Notes: generated from the sequence alone by a model not told the origin. A stretch of DNA of 64,000 bases from Entomomonas sp945283395 (GCA_946480835.1 CAMLLC010000004.1:1-64000); one strand, 5' to 3'. Numbered from the stretch's first letter, positions 16,927-26,984 are shown. A program made the numbers and translations.

Positions 16927-18420
16927 ATGACTTATCAAAAAAAGATGAGTGTTACCCAATTAACCATATTAACGGCTGTTAATATGATGGGGTCAGGAAT
17001 TATTATGCTACCTACCAAGTTAGCGAGTGTGGGAACTATTTCAGTGTTGTCGTGGATTGTTACAGCTCTGGGGTCCATGGCTTTAGCTTATGTATTTGCC
17101 AAGTGTGGCCGCTATAGTAGAAAAACGGGTGGTATGGGGGGCTATGCTGAATATGCTTTTGGTAAAGGCGGAAGCCATATGGTCAACTATACTTATGCTT
17201 TCTCTTTAGTAATAGCTAATGTAGCTATAGCGATTTCAGCCGTAGGTTATGGTGTTACATTTTTTGATAATTTTTTACAAACGTTTGGTATGGCAACGCC
17301 AGACGTGGCTGAAAATAGTAAACCGCTTTACGTGGCACTTGCTGCTGTTGCCTTAGTCTGGGTAACTACTGTAGCAAATTTTGGTGGTGCCCATATCACA
17401 GGTAAAATAGGAGGACTAACTATTTGGGGGGTCATTATTCCTGTTTTAGCGTTGAGTGTAATAGGTTGGTTTTGGTTTAAGCCTAGTACTTATGTGGCTG
17501 CTTGGAATCCTCATCACTATGGCTTTTGGCAGGCAGTAGGTATTTCTATTCCTATGACCTTGTGGGCATTTTTAGGGATGGAATCAGCTTGTGCTAACTC
17601 CGATGCTGTAGAAAATCCTGAGAAAAATGTGCCTATTGCTGTATTAGGTGGAACATTAACTTGTGCAATTATTTATATTCTCTCTACTAATGTAATGGCA
17701 GGCATTGTTCCTAATGTGGATTTAGCTAATTCGGATGGTCCCTTTGGGTTAACTTTTAGTGTCATGTTTGGGCCAATAATTGGCATGATTGTGTTAGCCT
17801 TAATGGTAATTGCTTGTATAGGTTCTTTGCTAGGTTGGCAATTTACTGTAGCCGAGGTATTCAGATCATCAGCTCAAGAAAAATATTTTTTAGCTATCTT
17901 TGGTAAAGTAAATAAATCAGGTGTACCTATTCTTCCTATGTGTATATTGGCAGTTGCTCAAACATTGTTAGCCTTAATGACTATCAGTCCAGAATTAAAA
18001 AAACAATTTGAGATATTAACCAATTTAGCTGTGGTAACTAATATAGTGCCTTATATCATTTGTATGGCTTCTATCGTAGCTATTTATGCTGCTAATAGGG
18101 TAAACCGACAAGAAACTATTACTACATGCGTAGTTGCTCTTATTGCCTCTATCTATACGTACTATGCTCTTTACTCATCTGGTCAACAATCCATTATGTA
18201 TGGTGCTTTGGTAACGTTCTTTGGTTGGACTTTGTTTGCTTCTGTTTCTCATCGTTTTATAGAAGCTCATCAACCACTAGATACCTCAGTAGTTGACATT
18301 TTAGAAGATATTGATAAATCGCCTAAAGATTTAAATATTCTAAAAAGATTTTTAGGTTTCTGGAGGAAAAAACAAAAATCTCAAACAGCTACCAATAATA
18401 ATCAACACACTGATAAGTAA
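16927..18420 (+). CDS. potE: Putrescine/ornithine antiporter
   Basis: A 497-residue APC-family transporter with about twelve membrane segments. Close likeness to PotE: MMGSGIIMLPTKLASVGTIS, KCGRYSRKTGGMGGYAEYAFGK, TLWAFLGMESACANSDAVENPE and SCIGSLLGWQFT-type stretches. PotE exchanges external ornithine for internal putrescine, and can also take up putrescine. It is longer than the usual ~440 residues because of a hydrophilic, mostly charged C-terminal tail of about 50 residues. It follows the dead speF and precedes an AdiA-type decarboxylase, so it may now act in putrescine uptake or serve the neighbouring enzyme. An AdiC/CadB-type specificity cannot be excluded from sequence reading alone. 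Confidence 0.85.
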   Translation: MTYQKKMSVTQLTILTAVNMMGSGIIMLPTKLASVGTISVLSWIVTALGSMALAYVFAKCGRYSRKTGGMGGYAEYAFGKGGSHMVNYTYAFSLVIANVAIAISAVGYGVTFFDNFLQTFGMATPDVAENSKPLYVALAAVALVWVTTVANFGGAHITGKIGGLTIWGVIIPVLALSVIGWFWFKPSTYVAAWNPHHYGFWQAVGISIPMTLWAFLGMESACANSDAVENPEKNVPIAVLGGTLTCAIIYILSTNVMAGIVPNVDLANSDGPFGLTFSVMFGPIIGMIVLALMVIACIGSLLGWQFTVAEVFRSSAQEKYFLAIFGKVNKSGVPILPMCILAVAQTLLALMTISPELKKQFEILTNLAVVTNIVPYIICMASIVAIYAANRVNRQETITTCVVALIASIYTYYALYSSGQQSIMYGALVTFFGWTLFASVSHRFIEAHQPLDTSVVDILEDIDKSPKDLNILKRFLGFWRKKQKSQTATNNNQHTDK

Positions 18421-18505
18421 TAGCTTATTTTAGGTTGATTTTTAGTAATGTTTGATGATTAAGAGTAACTAAATTAAGCACAATATTTACCTTAAAGAGG
18501 TTATT

Positions 18506-20794
18506 ATGAATATTAAAGATGAATTAGGCATGGTCGCCCTATTAGTTAAACAGGATTATGGCAATTATTCTCCTGCTAATCGAACACTAACAGCATTGAC
18601 CAAAGAATTGGAAGATCAAGATGTAAAATTGGTAACGGTATTATCTTATGAAGATGCTTATTTAATTATTAAATCAGATCCTAGTATACAATGTGTTATG
18701 CTAGATTGGGATTTAGAACAAGGCAAAGTTCATAAAGATGCTGAACAGGTACTTATGGCTGTGCGGGCTCGAAGTGAAACTATCCCCATTTTTCTATTAA
18801 CAGAGCGCGGTAGTGCGGCTCATATTCCTGTAGATGCTTTAAGAAAAACTGACGATTTCATTTTCTTATTAGAAGATACTGCTAGTTTCATCACTGGTCG
18901 AATTGTTGCCGCAATAAAAAAATACCGTGAGAATTTATTGCCGCCCATGTTCAAAGCTTTGGTTAAATTTGCGCATGTACACGAATATTCATGGCATACA
19001 CCAGGTCATACTGGCGGTACAGCTTTTTTAAAAACACCTGTCGGGCGTGCTTATTTTAAATATTTCGGTGAGAATCTATTGCGTTCTGATCTATCTATTT
19101 CAGTTAGCGATTTAGGTTCCCTACTTGATCACTCAGGGCCTATAGGTAAGGGTGAGCAAAATGCGGCAAGAGTATTTGGCGCTAATCGTACGTATTATGT
19201 AACTAATGGTTCTTCTACTTCTAATAGAGTTATTTTGATGGCAAGTGTAACCCGTAATCAAATAGCACTATGTGATAGAAATTGCCATAAGTCAGTTGAA
19301 CATGCCATCACTATGTCAGGAGCAATCCCGGTTTACTTGATACCTTCTCGTAATCAGTATGGTTTAATAGGACCAATTCCACCACATAGCTTAGAACCAA
19401 AGGTAATTAAAAAAGATATTAGCCAAAATATGTTGGCCAAAAAGGTTAAGGATAAAACGCCTGTTCACGCGGTTGTGACTAATTCAACTTATGATGGACT
19501 TTGTTATAATGTGAAAAGAGTGACAGAGCTATTAGGCCAGTCAGTAGATAGGTTACATTTTGATGAAGCATGGTATGGTTATGCTCGTTTTAATCCTATT
19601 TATAAAGACAGATTTGCTATGTATGGTGAAGCTAAAGATTATGATAAAAAAGGGCCAACTATTTTTGCTACCCAGTCTACTCATAAATTATTAGCAGCAT
19701 TATCTCAAGCCTCTATGATTCATATTCGAGAAGGCCGTAAACCAATAGACCATAATCGCTTTAATGAAGCTTTTATGATGCACGCTTCTACTTCTCCTAA
19801 CTATGCCATTATTGCATCTAATGATGTTAGTGTGGCTATGATGGATGGCCCTCAAGGAAGAATATTAACAACTGATAGTATTCATGAAGCAGTTTCCTTC
19901 AGGCAAATAGTGGCTAGGGTTCATGCAGAAGCTGAAAAGAAAAAAGATTGGTTCTTTAATGTTTGGCAACCAGATACAGTGCAAGATCTTAAAGGTAATA
20001 AAATACCTTTCTATAAAGCAGAACGGGATTATATAGAACAAACGGCTAAATGTTGGGTATTAGAGCCTAATGCTAAATGGCATGGTTTTGGCAATATCGA
20101 AAAAGATTATTGCATGCTTGATCCTATCAAAGTATCTATAACTACTCCTAGTGTTGATGATAAAGGCGAACTATTAACGAGAGGTATTCCAGCAGGGATA
20201 GTTACTTCTTATTTAGCTACTAAAGGAATAATTGTAGAAAAAACAACGGACTTTACCTTCTTATTGCTTTTCTCTATAGGTATTACTAAGGGGAAATGGG
20301 GTACCTTATTAAATGCGTTATTTGAATTTAAACGCCTCTATGATGAAGATACTCCGTTGAATAATGTATTACCAGACTTAGTAGATACATATCCAAAACG
20401 TTATAGTGGCTTAGGGCTAAAAAAGCTAGCCGATGAAATGTTTGCTATGATGAAAAAATTAAAAACCACTGATTGCATGTCTAAGGCTTTTTCAGCTTTA
20501 CCTATGCCTGATTATAGCCCTGTGGAAGCTTATGAACATTTAGTTAGGAATGAAGTAGAAAAAGTAACACTGGAGCAAATGGCTAATCGTACAGCAGCTA
20601 CTGGTATTGTCCCTTACCCACCTGGAATTCCTTTGTTAATGCCTGGTGAAAATGCAGGCGCAGCTAATGATGTATTTTTAAAATACCTTAAATCTTTAGA
20701 GGAATTTGATAAACATTTCCCTGGCTTTGAACATGATATTCATGGTATAGAAAGTGAGGAAGGCATTTATAAATTGTTAGCCATTAAGCAATAG
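18506..20794 (+). CDS. AdiA/LdcA-type arginine or lysine decarboxylase
   Basis: A 762-residue member of the large Orn/Lys/Arg decarboxylase family. It has an N-terminal response-regulator-like wing domain (to about residue 135), a PLP core with SWHTPGHTGGTAFLKTPVGR, HFDEAWYGYARFNPIY and the PLP lysine in ATQSTHKLLAALSQASMIH, and a C-terminal domain with PYPPGIPLLMPGEN. Several stretches resemble biodegradative arginine decarboxylase AdiA more than ornithine decarboxylase, though lysine (LdcA) is possible. These enzymes consume protons and give acid resistance with an antiporter. All catalytic motifs are intact. It begins 85 bases after potE behind AAGAGG, so co-transcription is likely, and a strong hairpin follows. 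Confidence 0.82.
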   Translation: MNIKDELGMVALLVKQDYGNYSPANRTLTALTKELEDQDVKLVTVLSYEDAYLIIKSDPSIQCVMLDWDLEQGKVHKDAEQVLMAVRARSETIPIFLLTERGSAAHIPVDALRKTDDFIFLLEDTASFITGRIVAAIKKYRENLLPPMFKALVKFAHVHEYSWHTPGHTGGTAFLKTPVGRAYFKYFGENLLRSDLSISVSDLGSLLDHSGPIGKGEQNAARVFGANRTYYVTNGSSTSNRVILMASVTRNQIALCDRNCHKSVEHAITMSGAIPVYLIPSRNQYGLIGPIPPHSLEPKVIKKDISQNMLAKKVKDKTPVHAVVTNSTYDGLCYNVKRVTELLGQSVDRLHFDEAWYGYARFNPIYKDRFAMYGEAKDYDKKGPTIFATQSTHKLLAALSQASMIHIREGRKPIDHNRFNEAFMMHASTSPNYAIIASNDVSVAMMDGPQGRILTTDSIHEAVSFRQIVARVHAEAEKKKDWFFNVWQPDTVQDLKGNKIPFYKAERDYIEQTAKCWVLEPNAKWHGFGNIEKDYCMLDPIKVSITTPSVDDKGELLTRGIPAGIVTSYLATKGIIVEKTTDFTFLLLFSIGITKGKWGTLLNALFEFKRLYDEDTPLNNVLPDLVDTYPKRYSGLGLKKLADEMFAMMKKLKTTDCMSKAFSALPMPDYSPVEAYEHLVRNEVEKVTLEQMANRTAATGIVPYPPGIPLLMPGENAGAANDVFLKYLKSLEEFDKHFPGFEHDIHGIESEEGIYKLLAIKQ

Positions 20795-20803
20795 CTTAGC
20801 AGT

Positions 20804-20837
20804 TAATAAGCAGTATATATTTATATACTGCTTATTA
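20804..20837 (+). terminator. Terminator hairpin after the AdiA-like gene
   Basis: A perfect inverted repeat of up to 16 bp (TAATAAGCAGTATATA with its complement) starting ten bases after the stop, with almost no loop. It is AT-rich beyond the hairpin but lacks a clean T-run. Confidence 0.65.
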
Positions 20838-21287
20838 TAATGGCTAAACTATGCTTGAATCAGTTATCTAGCCTATTAAAATAAAATCAGTTCGCTTTGT
20901 TAGTTTTAGAGAAGCTCATTTATTCTTTAGTTTTTAGCTAGCCGTATTAACTTAAGTTATTAATAAGTATTAATCACCAATTGCAAAGTACAATAATACA
21001 CTACTTAAATTTATATTATTTTTGATTAAAGTTATGCTGTTTTTACCTGTAGTTTATAATTATTTTTTTAGTAAAAAGAATAATAATGCCTTACTAGTGC
21101 GAACTGCTCATCTATAACATCTTTGACTATTAAAAAGTTTTCTCTAAATTATGAATAAAACGTAATAAGTTAGAACAAAAATTAAGTTATAAGCAAAATT
21201 TAAAATAAAAAATTAAAAAATTTATTAAAATAGCAATATTATATTATTATATATATTATATTTTAGTCTAATAAAAGAAATTAACTT
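20838..21287. other. AT-rich intergenic region upstream of the autotransporter
   Basis: About 450 bases without a supported gene. The last 120 bases are extremely AT-rich, with runs of A and T and a TATATATTATAT stretch directly before the autotransporter start. Such DNA is a typical target for nucleoid proteins (H-NS/MvaT type), but no specific operator or promoter could be fixed. Confidence 0.5.
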
Positions 21288-23516
21288 ATGGTTCGTTATT
21301 CGCAGTTTTTTTTATATTTTATACATTTAATTTTTGTTATTTCTTTGGTTAATGCTGATGTTTATTATACCGATGCTGATTTTTCAAACACCGTAAACGG
21401 TTCAATTATAAGTAATGCAGCAACAGGTAATGTTGATATTAATACGTCCGATACTGTAACGCCTGTAATAGACAATGTAAGTGGCGATGGGTTGAAAGCT
21501 GACAATGCTAGTCATTTTACAATTCACAATAAAAATAGCTTCTCCATTAATGCTGATGTGGGGATTGTTGTATTTGATTCTAATAAGATAGGATTAACCC
21601 ACATGTCATTAAATGGACCTGGAGATATAGTTATCAATACAGGATATAGGGGTATTTTTGTTGGAGATAAAGGTTCCCTAACTAGTGATAGCAAAATTAT
21701 TATCAATTCGAATTATGCAGGTATTTGGGCGTACGAGTCTGGTGCTATGGTTTTTTCTAAAGAGGTTGATATTACAGCTAAAGAGCACGGGGTTATAGCA
21801 CAAAAAATGAATCCTAATGCCGAGAACCCAAAGATTGTTTTTAATGAAAAGGTCACAATTAACGTGCAAGAAGGTAGCGCTGTAATTGCCAAACCTGATG
21901 ACAAAGCTAAGGGTGGTGAAATAGAGTTCAATAAAGGGCTAGACGCAACAGTAATAAAAGGAAATGTGCTAGAAGCCACCAGCCAAACTAGCATCATAGT
22001 CAAAGGTGATAGTCGATTAAAAGCTGATGATGCAAACTCTATGGCTGTATTGGCAGATAATGCAGCCATAGATATCACAGGTAAATCTGATATTAATGGA
22101 CATGTTGCTGGCATTAATGGGGGTATTGTTAATCTTAATTTATCTAAGGAATCTGCCATCAGAGGGGCTATGACAACTAATACAGGTACTGGTGAGGTTA
22201 ATGTTGTTTTGACCGAGGGTACTTGGAATATAACAGAAAGCTCTGGTATTACTAAGTTAACTTTAAATAATAGTACAGTTGATTTTAAAGATACTGTTGG
22301 TTTTATTCAGCTCACTACCAAAACACTATCAGGTAATGGCCTTTTTACATTAAGGGCCGATCTTGGGGCGCAACGGGCTGATCAAATAATTGTAACTGAT
22401 ACCTCTAGTGGTGAACATCAGCTCAAGATTGTAAACAAGGGTAGCACGTCAGTTAATGGTACTGAAAAACTAACATTAGTGCAGACAGGTGATGGTACAG
22501 CTGATTTTTCTTTAGCGCATGTTGTTGAAGCTGGCGGTTTTGAGTATGGCCTGCGAAGAGTTGCTAATAATAGTAAAAATTGGGAGCTTTATGGCTTGGC
22601 TCAAAAGACTTCTACAGCAGAGGCTGGAATTAACTTTTTCAATACCAGTTATCTATTTAACTATATTGGAACTCAAACATTGTTCCAACGTATGGGAGAT
22701 TTAAAGGCAACAAATGGACAAGAAGGGGATTTCTGGATCAGAGGATTTGCAGGTAAATTAAATTCTTTTAATAGCAATAAAGTACATGGTTTTGCTATGA
22801 ATTATAATGGTTATCAGTTAGGGATTGATAAATTATTGCCCATGGCTAATGGTAATCTTTATGTAGGTTCAATGTTAGGTTATAACCATGCGAATCCTGA
22901 CTATAGAAAAGGCAGTGGCACAGCCAAGGATTATAGTACAGGGCTATATAGTGCTTATATAGATGACAATGGCTTTTATGTGGATGCAGTAGCTAAATAT
23001 ATGTATCTGAAAAATCATTTTCAGGTAACCGATACAGCAGGTACTAAAGTTACTGGTACAACAAAAAATCATGGCTATAGCTTATCTCTTGAAACGGGTA
23101 AACGTTTTGCTATTAACAACCGCCCCTTTTATATAGAACCTCAAGCACAGCTGACTTATAGTCGTATGGGTAGTGCTACTATCCACGCTTCTAATGGCTT
23201 AGAGGTAATGTTAAATGCATATAACTCTACGTTAGCCAGAGCAGGACTAGCAGTTGGTTACCAAGTTAATAATGCCCAAAATCCTATAGATATCTACTTA
23301 AAGCCTAGCTATATTAAAGAATTTTCAGGTAATACTTCATACAAACTTAATAATCATAAAGAAAAATACGACTTTAGCGGTGGTTGGGTCGATACTTCAT
23401 TGGGTATTAATGGACAGATTAACAACCGTCATAATATTTATGGTGAGATTAGTTATGCTAATGGAGATCGTTTTGATAAACAACAACTTAACTTAGGTTA
23501 TCGTTACCAGTTCTAA
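21288..23516 (+). CDS. Autotransporter with pertactin-like passenger
   Basis: A 742-residue type Va autotransporter. The first 23 residues form a signal peptide ending VNA before DVYYTD. Residues to about 440 are a repetitive beta-helix-like passenger rich in Asn, Gly, Asp and Thr (for example VDITAKEHGVIAQKM). After a short linker (about 440-470) comes a beta barrel that starts around GDFWIRGFAGKLNSF and ends in the terminal aromatic residue of QQLNLGYRYQF. The passenger is short for the class and has no visible protease triad or RGD motif, so adhesion is more likely than enzyme activity. The gene stands alone between two strong hairpins. The ribosome site is weak and the upstream DNA very AT-rich. 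Confidence 0.85.
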   Translation: MVRYSQFFLYFIHLIFVISLVNADVYYTDADFSNTVNGSIISNAATGNVDINTSDTVTPVIDNVSGDGLKADNASHFTIHNKNSFSINADVGIVVFDSNKIGLTHMSLNGPGDIVINTGYRGIFVGDKGSLTSDSKIIINSNYAGIWAYESGAMVFSKEVDITAKEHGVIAQKMNPNAENPKIVFNEKVTINVQEGSAVIAKPDDKAKGGEIEFNKGLDATVIKGNVLEATSQTSIIVKGDSRLKADDANSMAVLADNAAIDITGKSDINGHVAGINGGIVNLNLSKESAIRGAMTTNTGTGEVNVVLTEGTWNITESSGITKLTLNNSTVDFKDTVGFIQLTTKTLSGNGLFTLRADLGAQRADQIIVTDTSSGEHQLKIVNKGSTSVNGTEKLTLVQTGDGTADFSLAHVVEAGGFEYGLRRVANNSKNWELYGLAQKTSTAEAGINFFNTSYLFNYIGTQTLFQRMGDLKATNGQEGDFWIRGFAGKLNSFNSNKVHGFAMNYNGYQLGIDKLLPMANGNLYVGSMLGYNHANPDYRKGSGTAKDYSTGLYSAYIDDNGFYVDAVAKYMYLKNHFQVTDTAGTKVTGTTKNHGYSLSLETGKRFAINNRPFYIEPQAQLTYSRMGSATIHASNGLEVMLNAYNSTLARAGLAVGYQVNNAQNPIDIYLKPSYIKEFSGNTSYKLNNHKEKYDFSGGWVDTSLGINGQINNRHNIYGEISYANGDRFDKQQLNLGYRYQF

Positions 23517-23572
23517 GCAGAATAATAAATAATTTAGCAAGTTATAATATGTCTATTCAAAGTTATGTTTGC

Positions 23573-23618
23573 TAGGTTAGCTCTTGTTGATAGAGCTAAC
23601 CTAATGATTGAGTTTTTC
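23573..23618 (+). terminator. Rho-independent terminator after the autotransporter gene
   Basis: A perfect 12-bp stem (TAGGTTAGCTCT with AGAGCTAACCTA, loop TGTTGAT) followed a few bases later by GAGTTTTT. It begins 57 bases after the stop codon. Confidence 0.75.
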
Positions 23619-23619
23619 C

Positions 23620-24178
23620 ATTTGCGAAAAACGCTCATAAAAATAATATCTGCTTTTTTGGAAATTAGATCAATTGGAGAATAACCTTTAGATGCGCTAT
23701 TGTGAGACTAATAGCTGTTCATATAAGAGCGATTGAGGTATTTTCAATGTACTAGTAGCCATTGCCCTATCCACACTTTTTTAAAGTGTGTATCAAAAAG
23801 TGCTAGATAGTAAATAGCCCAAAAATTTTCAGGATTACTACCTCGAGAACCTATTAGATCACATATCAAACATAAATGTACATTTACAAAAGTTGCTATA
23901 ACCATCTTCATTTTATCTATTCCTAGAGCGAGGCGTGCAGGGTAAAAATTAGTTGCTACAATGCCATGTTCAAATAGTTCATGCCAACTTTGCTAATAGT
24001 TAGTTTCAGGTAATCCAACTAAATTAGTAATGAAATCAATAATGACTCCTATTCCATCTAAATCAAGACTAATTGCTGCTAGGCGAACAATAGCTTTGTG
24101 GCTATTTGGGGGTAAGTTTGGTTCAAAAATAACCTTGTCTGCCAAAAAATGGCTAATAGGACTTATAAAAGTATCTAT
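23620..24178 (-). pseudogene. Decayed gene of unrecognised family with three in-frame stops
   Basis: On the minus strand one frame stays coding-like for about 187 codons, broken by TAG at 23995-23993, TGA at 23746-23744 and TAG at 23710-23708, all in the same frame. Readable segments include LPPNSHKAIVRLAAISLDLD, then after the first stop SWHELFEHGIVATNFYPARL, then after the others SHNSASKGYSPIDLISKKAD. No start codon remains (an in-frame TGA lies at 24181-24179), so the 5' end is missing or eroded. The frame ends near the autotransporter terminator, with which it converges. I do not recognise the family; it does not look like a transposase. Confidence 0.6.
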
Positions 24179-24349
24179 TCACCTTCAAACAGGCTATTCT
24201 TATGGATGGCTATGTAAACCTCTCTTTAAAAAGGTTATAATTATTTTTTATTAGTATTTTTAGATAGATTATCATTTTATAGCCACTCTAGCGCTGTAAA
24301 ATTAAGTAGGTTGCTAGTTAAATTTATTTATTGAGAAGTGAAAAAGGTT

Positions 24350-26137
24350 ATGATGCGCAGTCACTATTGTGGGCAATTAAATAAAAGCTTAGAAGGACAA
24401 GAGGTCACTATTTGCGGTTGGGTTCATCGCCGTCGAGATCATGGTGGAGTTATTTTTTTTGATATAAGGGATAGAGAAGGATTGGCCCAAGTTGTATTTG
24501 ACCCTGATAGAGAACAAACTTTTGCTAAAGCAGATAAAGTTCGAAATGAATATGTGGTTAAAATTACTGGGAAAGTAAGGCCACGCCCAGCAGGTACAGT
24601 AAATACAAATCTTGCTTCTGGGGAAATTGAAATTTTGGGTTATGAGTTAGACGTATTAAATGCTTCAGAAACCCCTCCTTTTGTGTTAGATGACTATTCA
24701 GAAGTGAGTGAAGAAACTCGGTTACGTTACCGTTATCTTGATTTGCGCCGTCCAGAAATGGCTAGTAAGTTGAAACTTAGAGCTAAAATAACTTCTACTA
24801 TCCGTCGCTATTTAGATGATAATGGCTTTTTAGATATTGAAACGCCTATTTTAACACGTGCTACACCAGAGGGTGCGCGTGATTATCTAGTGCCTAGCCG
24901 TACGCATGTGGGGCACTTCTTTGCGTTACCTCAGTCTCCTCAATTATTTAAGCAATTATTAATGGTGGCAGGAGTTGATCGCTACTATCAAATAGCTAAA
25001 TGTTTTCGCGATGAGGATTTGCGCGCTGATCGCCAACCTGAATTCACTCAAATAGATATAGAGACAAGCTTCCTAGATGAAAGTGACATTATGCAAATTG
25101 CCGAAAATATGGTAAGACAAGTATTTAAAGAAGTGCTTGCTATAGAATTTGCTGAATTACCTCATATGACTTATGCAGAAGCTATGCGCAGATTTGGCTC
25201 TGATAAGCCAGATTTGCGTAATCCTCTTGAATTAGTAGATGTGGCAGATCAATTAAAAAATGTCGAATTTAAAGTATTCGCAGGACCTGCAAATGATCCC
25301 AAGGCAAGGGTAGCGGCTTTACGCGTTCCTGGTGGTGCTAGCATGCCACGTAGTCGGATAGATGAATATACTAAGTTTGTGAGTATTTATGGTGCAAAAG
25401 GACTGGCATATATCAAAGTTAATGAACGAGCAAAAGGTGTAGATGGCTTACAATCACCGATTGTTAAAAATATTCCATTAGAAAACCTTAACCATATTTT
25501 AGATAGAGTTGGTGCTGTAGATGGCGATATCGTCTTTTTCGGTGCTGATAAAGCGAAAATTGTAAGTGATGCCTTAGGTGCGTTACGAATAAAAATAGGC
25601 GGGGATCTCAATTTATTGACCTGTGAATGGGCCCCTATGTGGGTTACAGATTTTCCTATGTTTGAAGAAAATGATGATGGTAGCTTAACTGCCTGTCATC
25701 ACCCTTTCACCTCACCTAGTTGTTCACCTGAAGAACTAGAAGCTAACCCTGCGGTAGCACTATCCCGAGCTTATGACCTAGTGTTAAATGGGATAGAGCT
25801 TGGTGGAGGTTCTATTCGTATCCATAATAAAGAAATGCAACAAGCAGTATTTCGTGTGTTAGGTATTAATGAAGAGCAACAGCAACAGAAATTTGGCTTT
25901 TTATTAGATGCCCTAAAATTTGGGGCACCTCCTCATGGTGGTGTAGCCTTTGGATTAGATAGGTTAGTGATGTTAATGACTGGTTCCGAATCAATTCGTG
26001 AAGTTATAGCCTTCCCTAAAACACAAAGTGCAGCTTGTTTAATGACTGATGCCCCTGGTTTAGTAGATACTAAAGCTCTTCGTGAATTACACATAAAATT
26101 GCGCGAGCCAGCTAACCCAGAAGAGCAATTAAATTAA
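24350..26137 (+). CDS. aspS: Aspartyl-tRNA synthetase (probably non-discriminating Asp/Asn type)
   Basis: A 595-residue class II synthetase of the bacterial type, with the N-terminal anticodon-binding OB fold, motif 2 around FRDEDLRADRQPEFTQ, a GAD insertion domain and motif 3 in GVAFGLDRLVMLMTG. The ATG at 24350 (MMRSHYCGQL) matches Pseudomonas AspRS and has AAAGG just upstream; the GTG at 24338 is less likely. Residue 31 is histidine (RRRDHGG), which in Pseudomonas goes with charging both tRNA-Asp and tRNA-Asn, later corrected by GatCAB. That property is inferred. It leads the yebC-ruvCAB group. Confidence 0.96.
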   Translation: MMRSHYCGQLNKSLEGQEVTICGWVHRRRDHGGVIFFDIRDREGLAQVVFDPDREQTFAKADKVRNEYVVKITGKVRPRPAGTVNTNLASGEIEILGYELDVLNASETPPFVLDDYSEVSEETRLRYRYLDLRRPEMASKLKLRAKITSTIRRYLDDNGFLDIETPILTRATPEGARDYLVPSRTHVGHFFALPQSPQLFKQLLMVAGVDRYYQIAKCFRDEDLRADRQPEFTQIDIETSFLDESDIMQIAENMVRQVFKEVLAIEFAELPHMTYAEAMRRFGSDKPDLRNPLELVDVADQLKNVEFKVFAGPANDPKARVAALRVPGGASMPRSRIDEYTKFVSIYGAKGLAYIKVNERAKGVDGLQSPIVKNIPLENLNHILDRVGAVDGDIVFFGADKAKIVSDALGALRIKIGGDLNLLTCEWAPMWVTDFPMFEENDDGSLTACHHPFTSPSCSPEELEANPAVALSRAYDLVLNGIELGGGSIRIHNKEMQQAVFRVLGINEEQQQQKFGFLLDALKFGAPPHGGVAFGLDRLVMLMTGSESIREVIAFPKTQSAACLMTDAPGLVDTKALRELHIKLREPANPEEQLN

Positions 26138-26202
26138 TTATTAACTTATGGTACTATCAAGTATCAAATTGTCACTACTAGAGTTGAATACGGAGTTATT
26201 GT

Positions 26203-26955
26203 ATGGCTGGGCATTCCAAGTGGGCCAACATTAAACACCGCAAAGGTCGTCAAGACGCTAAGCGCGGTAAGATTTTTACTAAAATTATCAGAGAGTTAAC
26301 CGTTGCCGCTAGTCACGGAGGTGGAATTCCTGCTGATAATCCAAGATTAAGATTAGCAGTTGATAAAGCGTTATCTGCTAATATGACTAGAGATACTATA
26401 GATAGAGCCATTGCCCGTGGTGCTGGCACTAATGATGCAGAAAACATGGAAGAAGTAACTTATGAAGGATATGGTCCCAATGGTGTGGCTGTGTTTGTCG
26501 AAGCTATGACAGATAATCGCAATAGAACAGCAGCTGAAGTTCGTCATGCGTTCAGTAAATCTGGTGGAAATTTAGGAACAGACGGTTCTGTAGCTTATCT
26601 TTTTGAACGTAAAGGGCAAATTTCGTTTGATCCGGGCATAGATGAAGAAAAATTATTAGAAAATGCATTAGACGCGGGTGCTGATGATGTAGTAACTAAT
26701 GATGATGGTAGCATTGATGTATTTACTACGTTTCAAGATTTTATATCTGTTAAAGAAGCATTAACTACCGCTGGCTTTAAATCTGCTAATGCTGAAATAG
26801 CTATGATAGCTTCTACTGAAGCTGATTTAACGGATGTCGAGGCCGCTCAAAAAATTATTAGGCTAATAGATGCTTTAGAAGATTTAGATGATGTACAGAA
26901 TGTCTATACTAATGCCAATATTGCTGATGAAATTATGGAGCAGCTAGACGATTAA
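26203..26955 (+). CDS. yebC: YebC/PmpR family regulator or translation factor
   Basis: A 250-residue YebC-family protein beginning MAGHSKWANIKHRKGRQDAKRG-like, the invariant N-terminal signature, followed by NPRLRLAVDKALSANMTRDTI and EGYGPNGVAVFVEAMTDNRNRT. Members were described as DNA-binding regulators (PmpR in Pseudomonas), and some relatives act on ribosomes stalled at proline stretches. It lies between aspS and ruvC, 65 bases after aspS, the standard Pseudomonas order. The start ATG at 26203 has a CGGAG site. Confidence 0.95.
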   Translation: MAGHSKWANIKHRKGRQDAKRGKIFTKIIRELTVAASHGGGIPADNPRLRLAVDKALSANMTRDTIDRAIARGAGTNDAENMEEVTYEGYGPNGVAVFVEAMTDNRNRTAAEVRHAFSKSGGNLGTDGSVAYLFERKGQISFDPGIDEEKLLENALDAGADDVVTNDDGSIDVFTTFQDFISVKEALTTAGFKSANAEIAMIASTEADLTDVEAAQKIIRLIDALEDLDDVQNVYTNANIADEIMEQLDD

Positions 26956-26984
26956 TTGTGTAGTTCAAAAGCGAGGGTAAAAGC

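Noticed and set aside
21713..22159. 148-residue minus-strand frame within the autotransporter
   Set aside because: Antisense to the repetitive passenger; low-complexity and without a plausible start region.
23620..24178. Transposase remnant
   Set aside because: The readable segments lack a DDE or HTH pattern and no terminal repeats were found.
24030..24254. 74-residue plus-strand frame upstream of aspS
   Set aside because: The opposite strand carries the coherent remnant of a decayed gene; this frame looks like its shadow.
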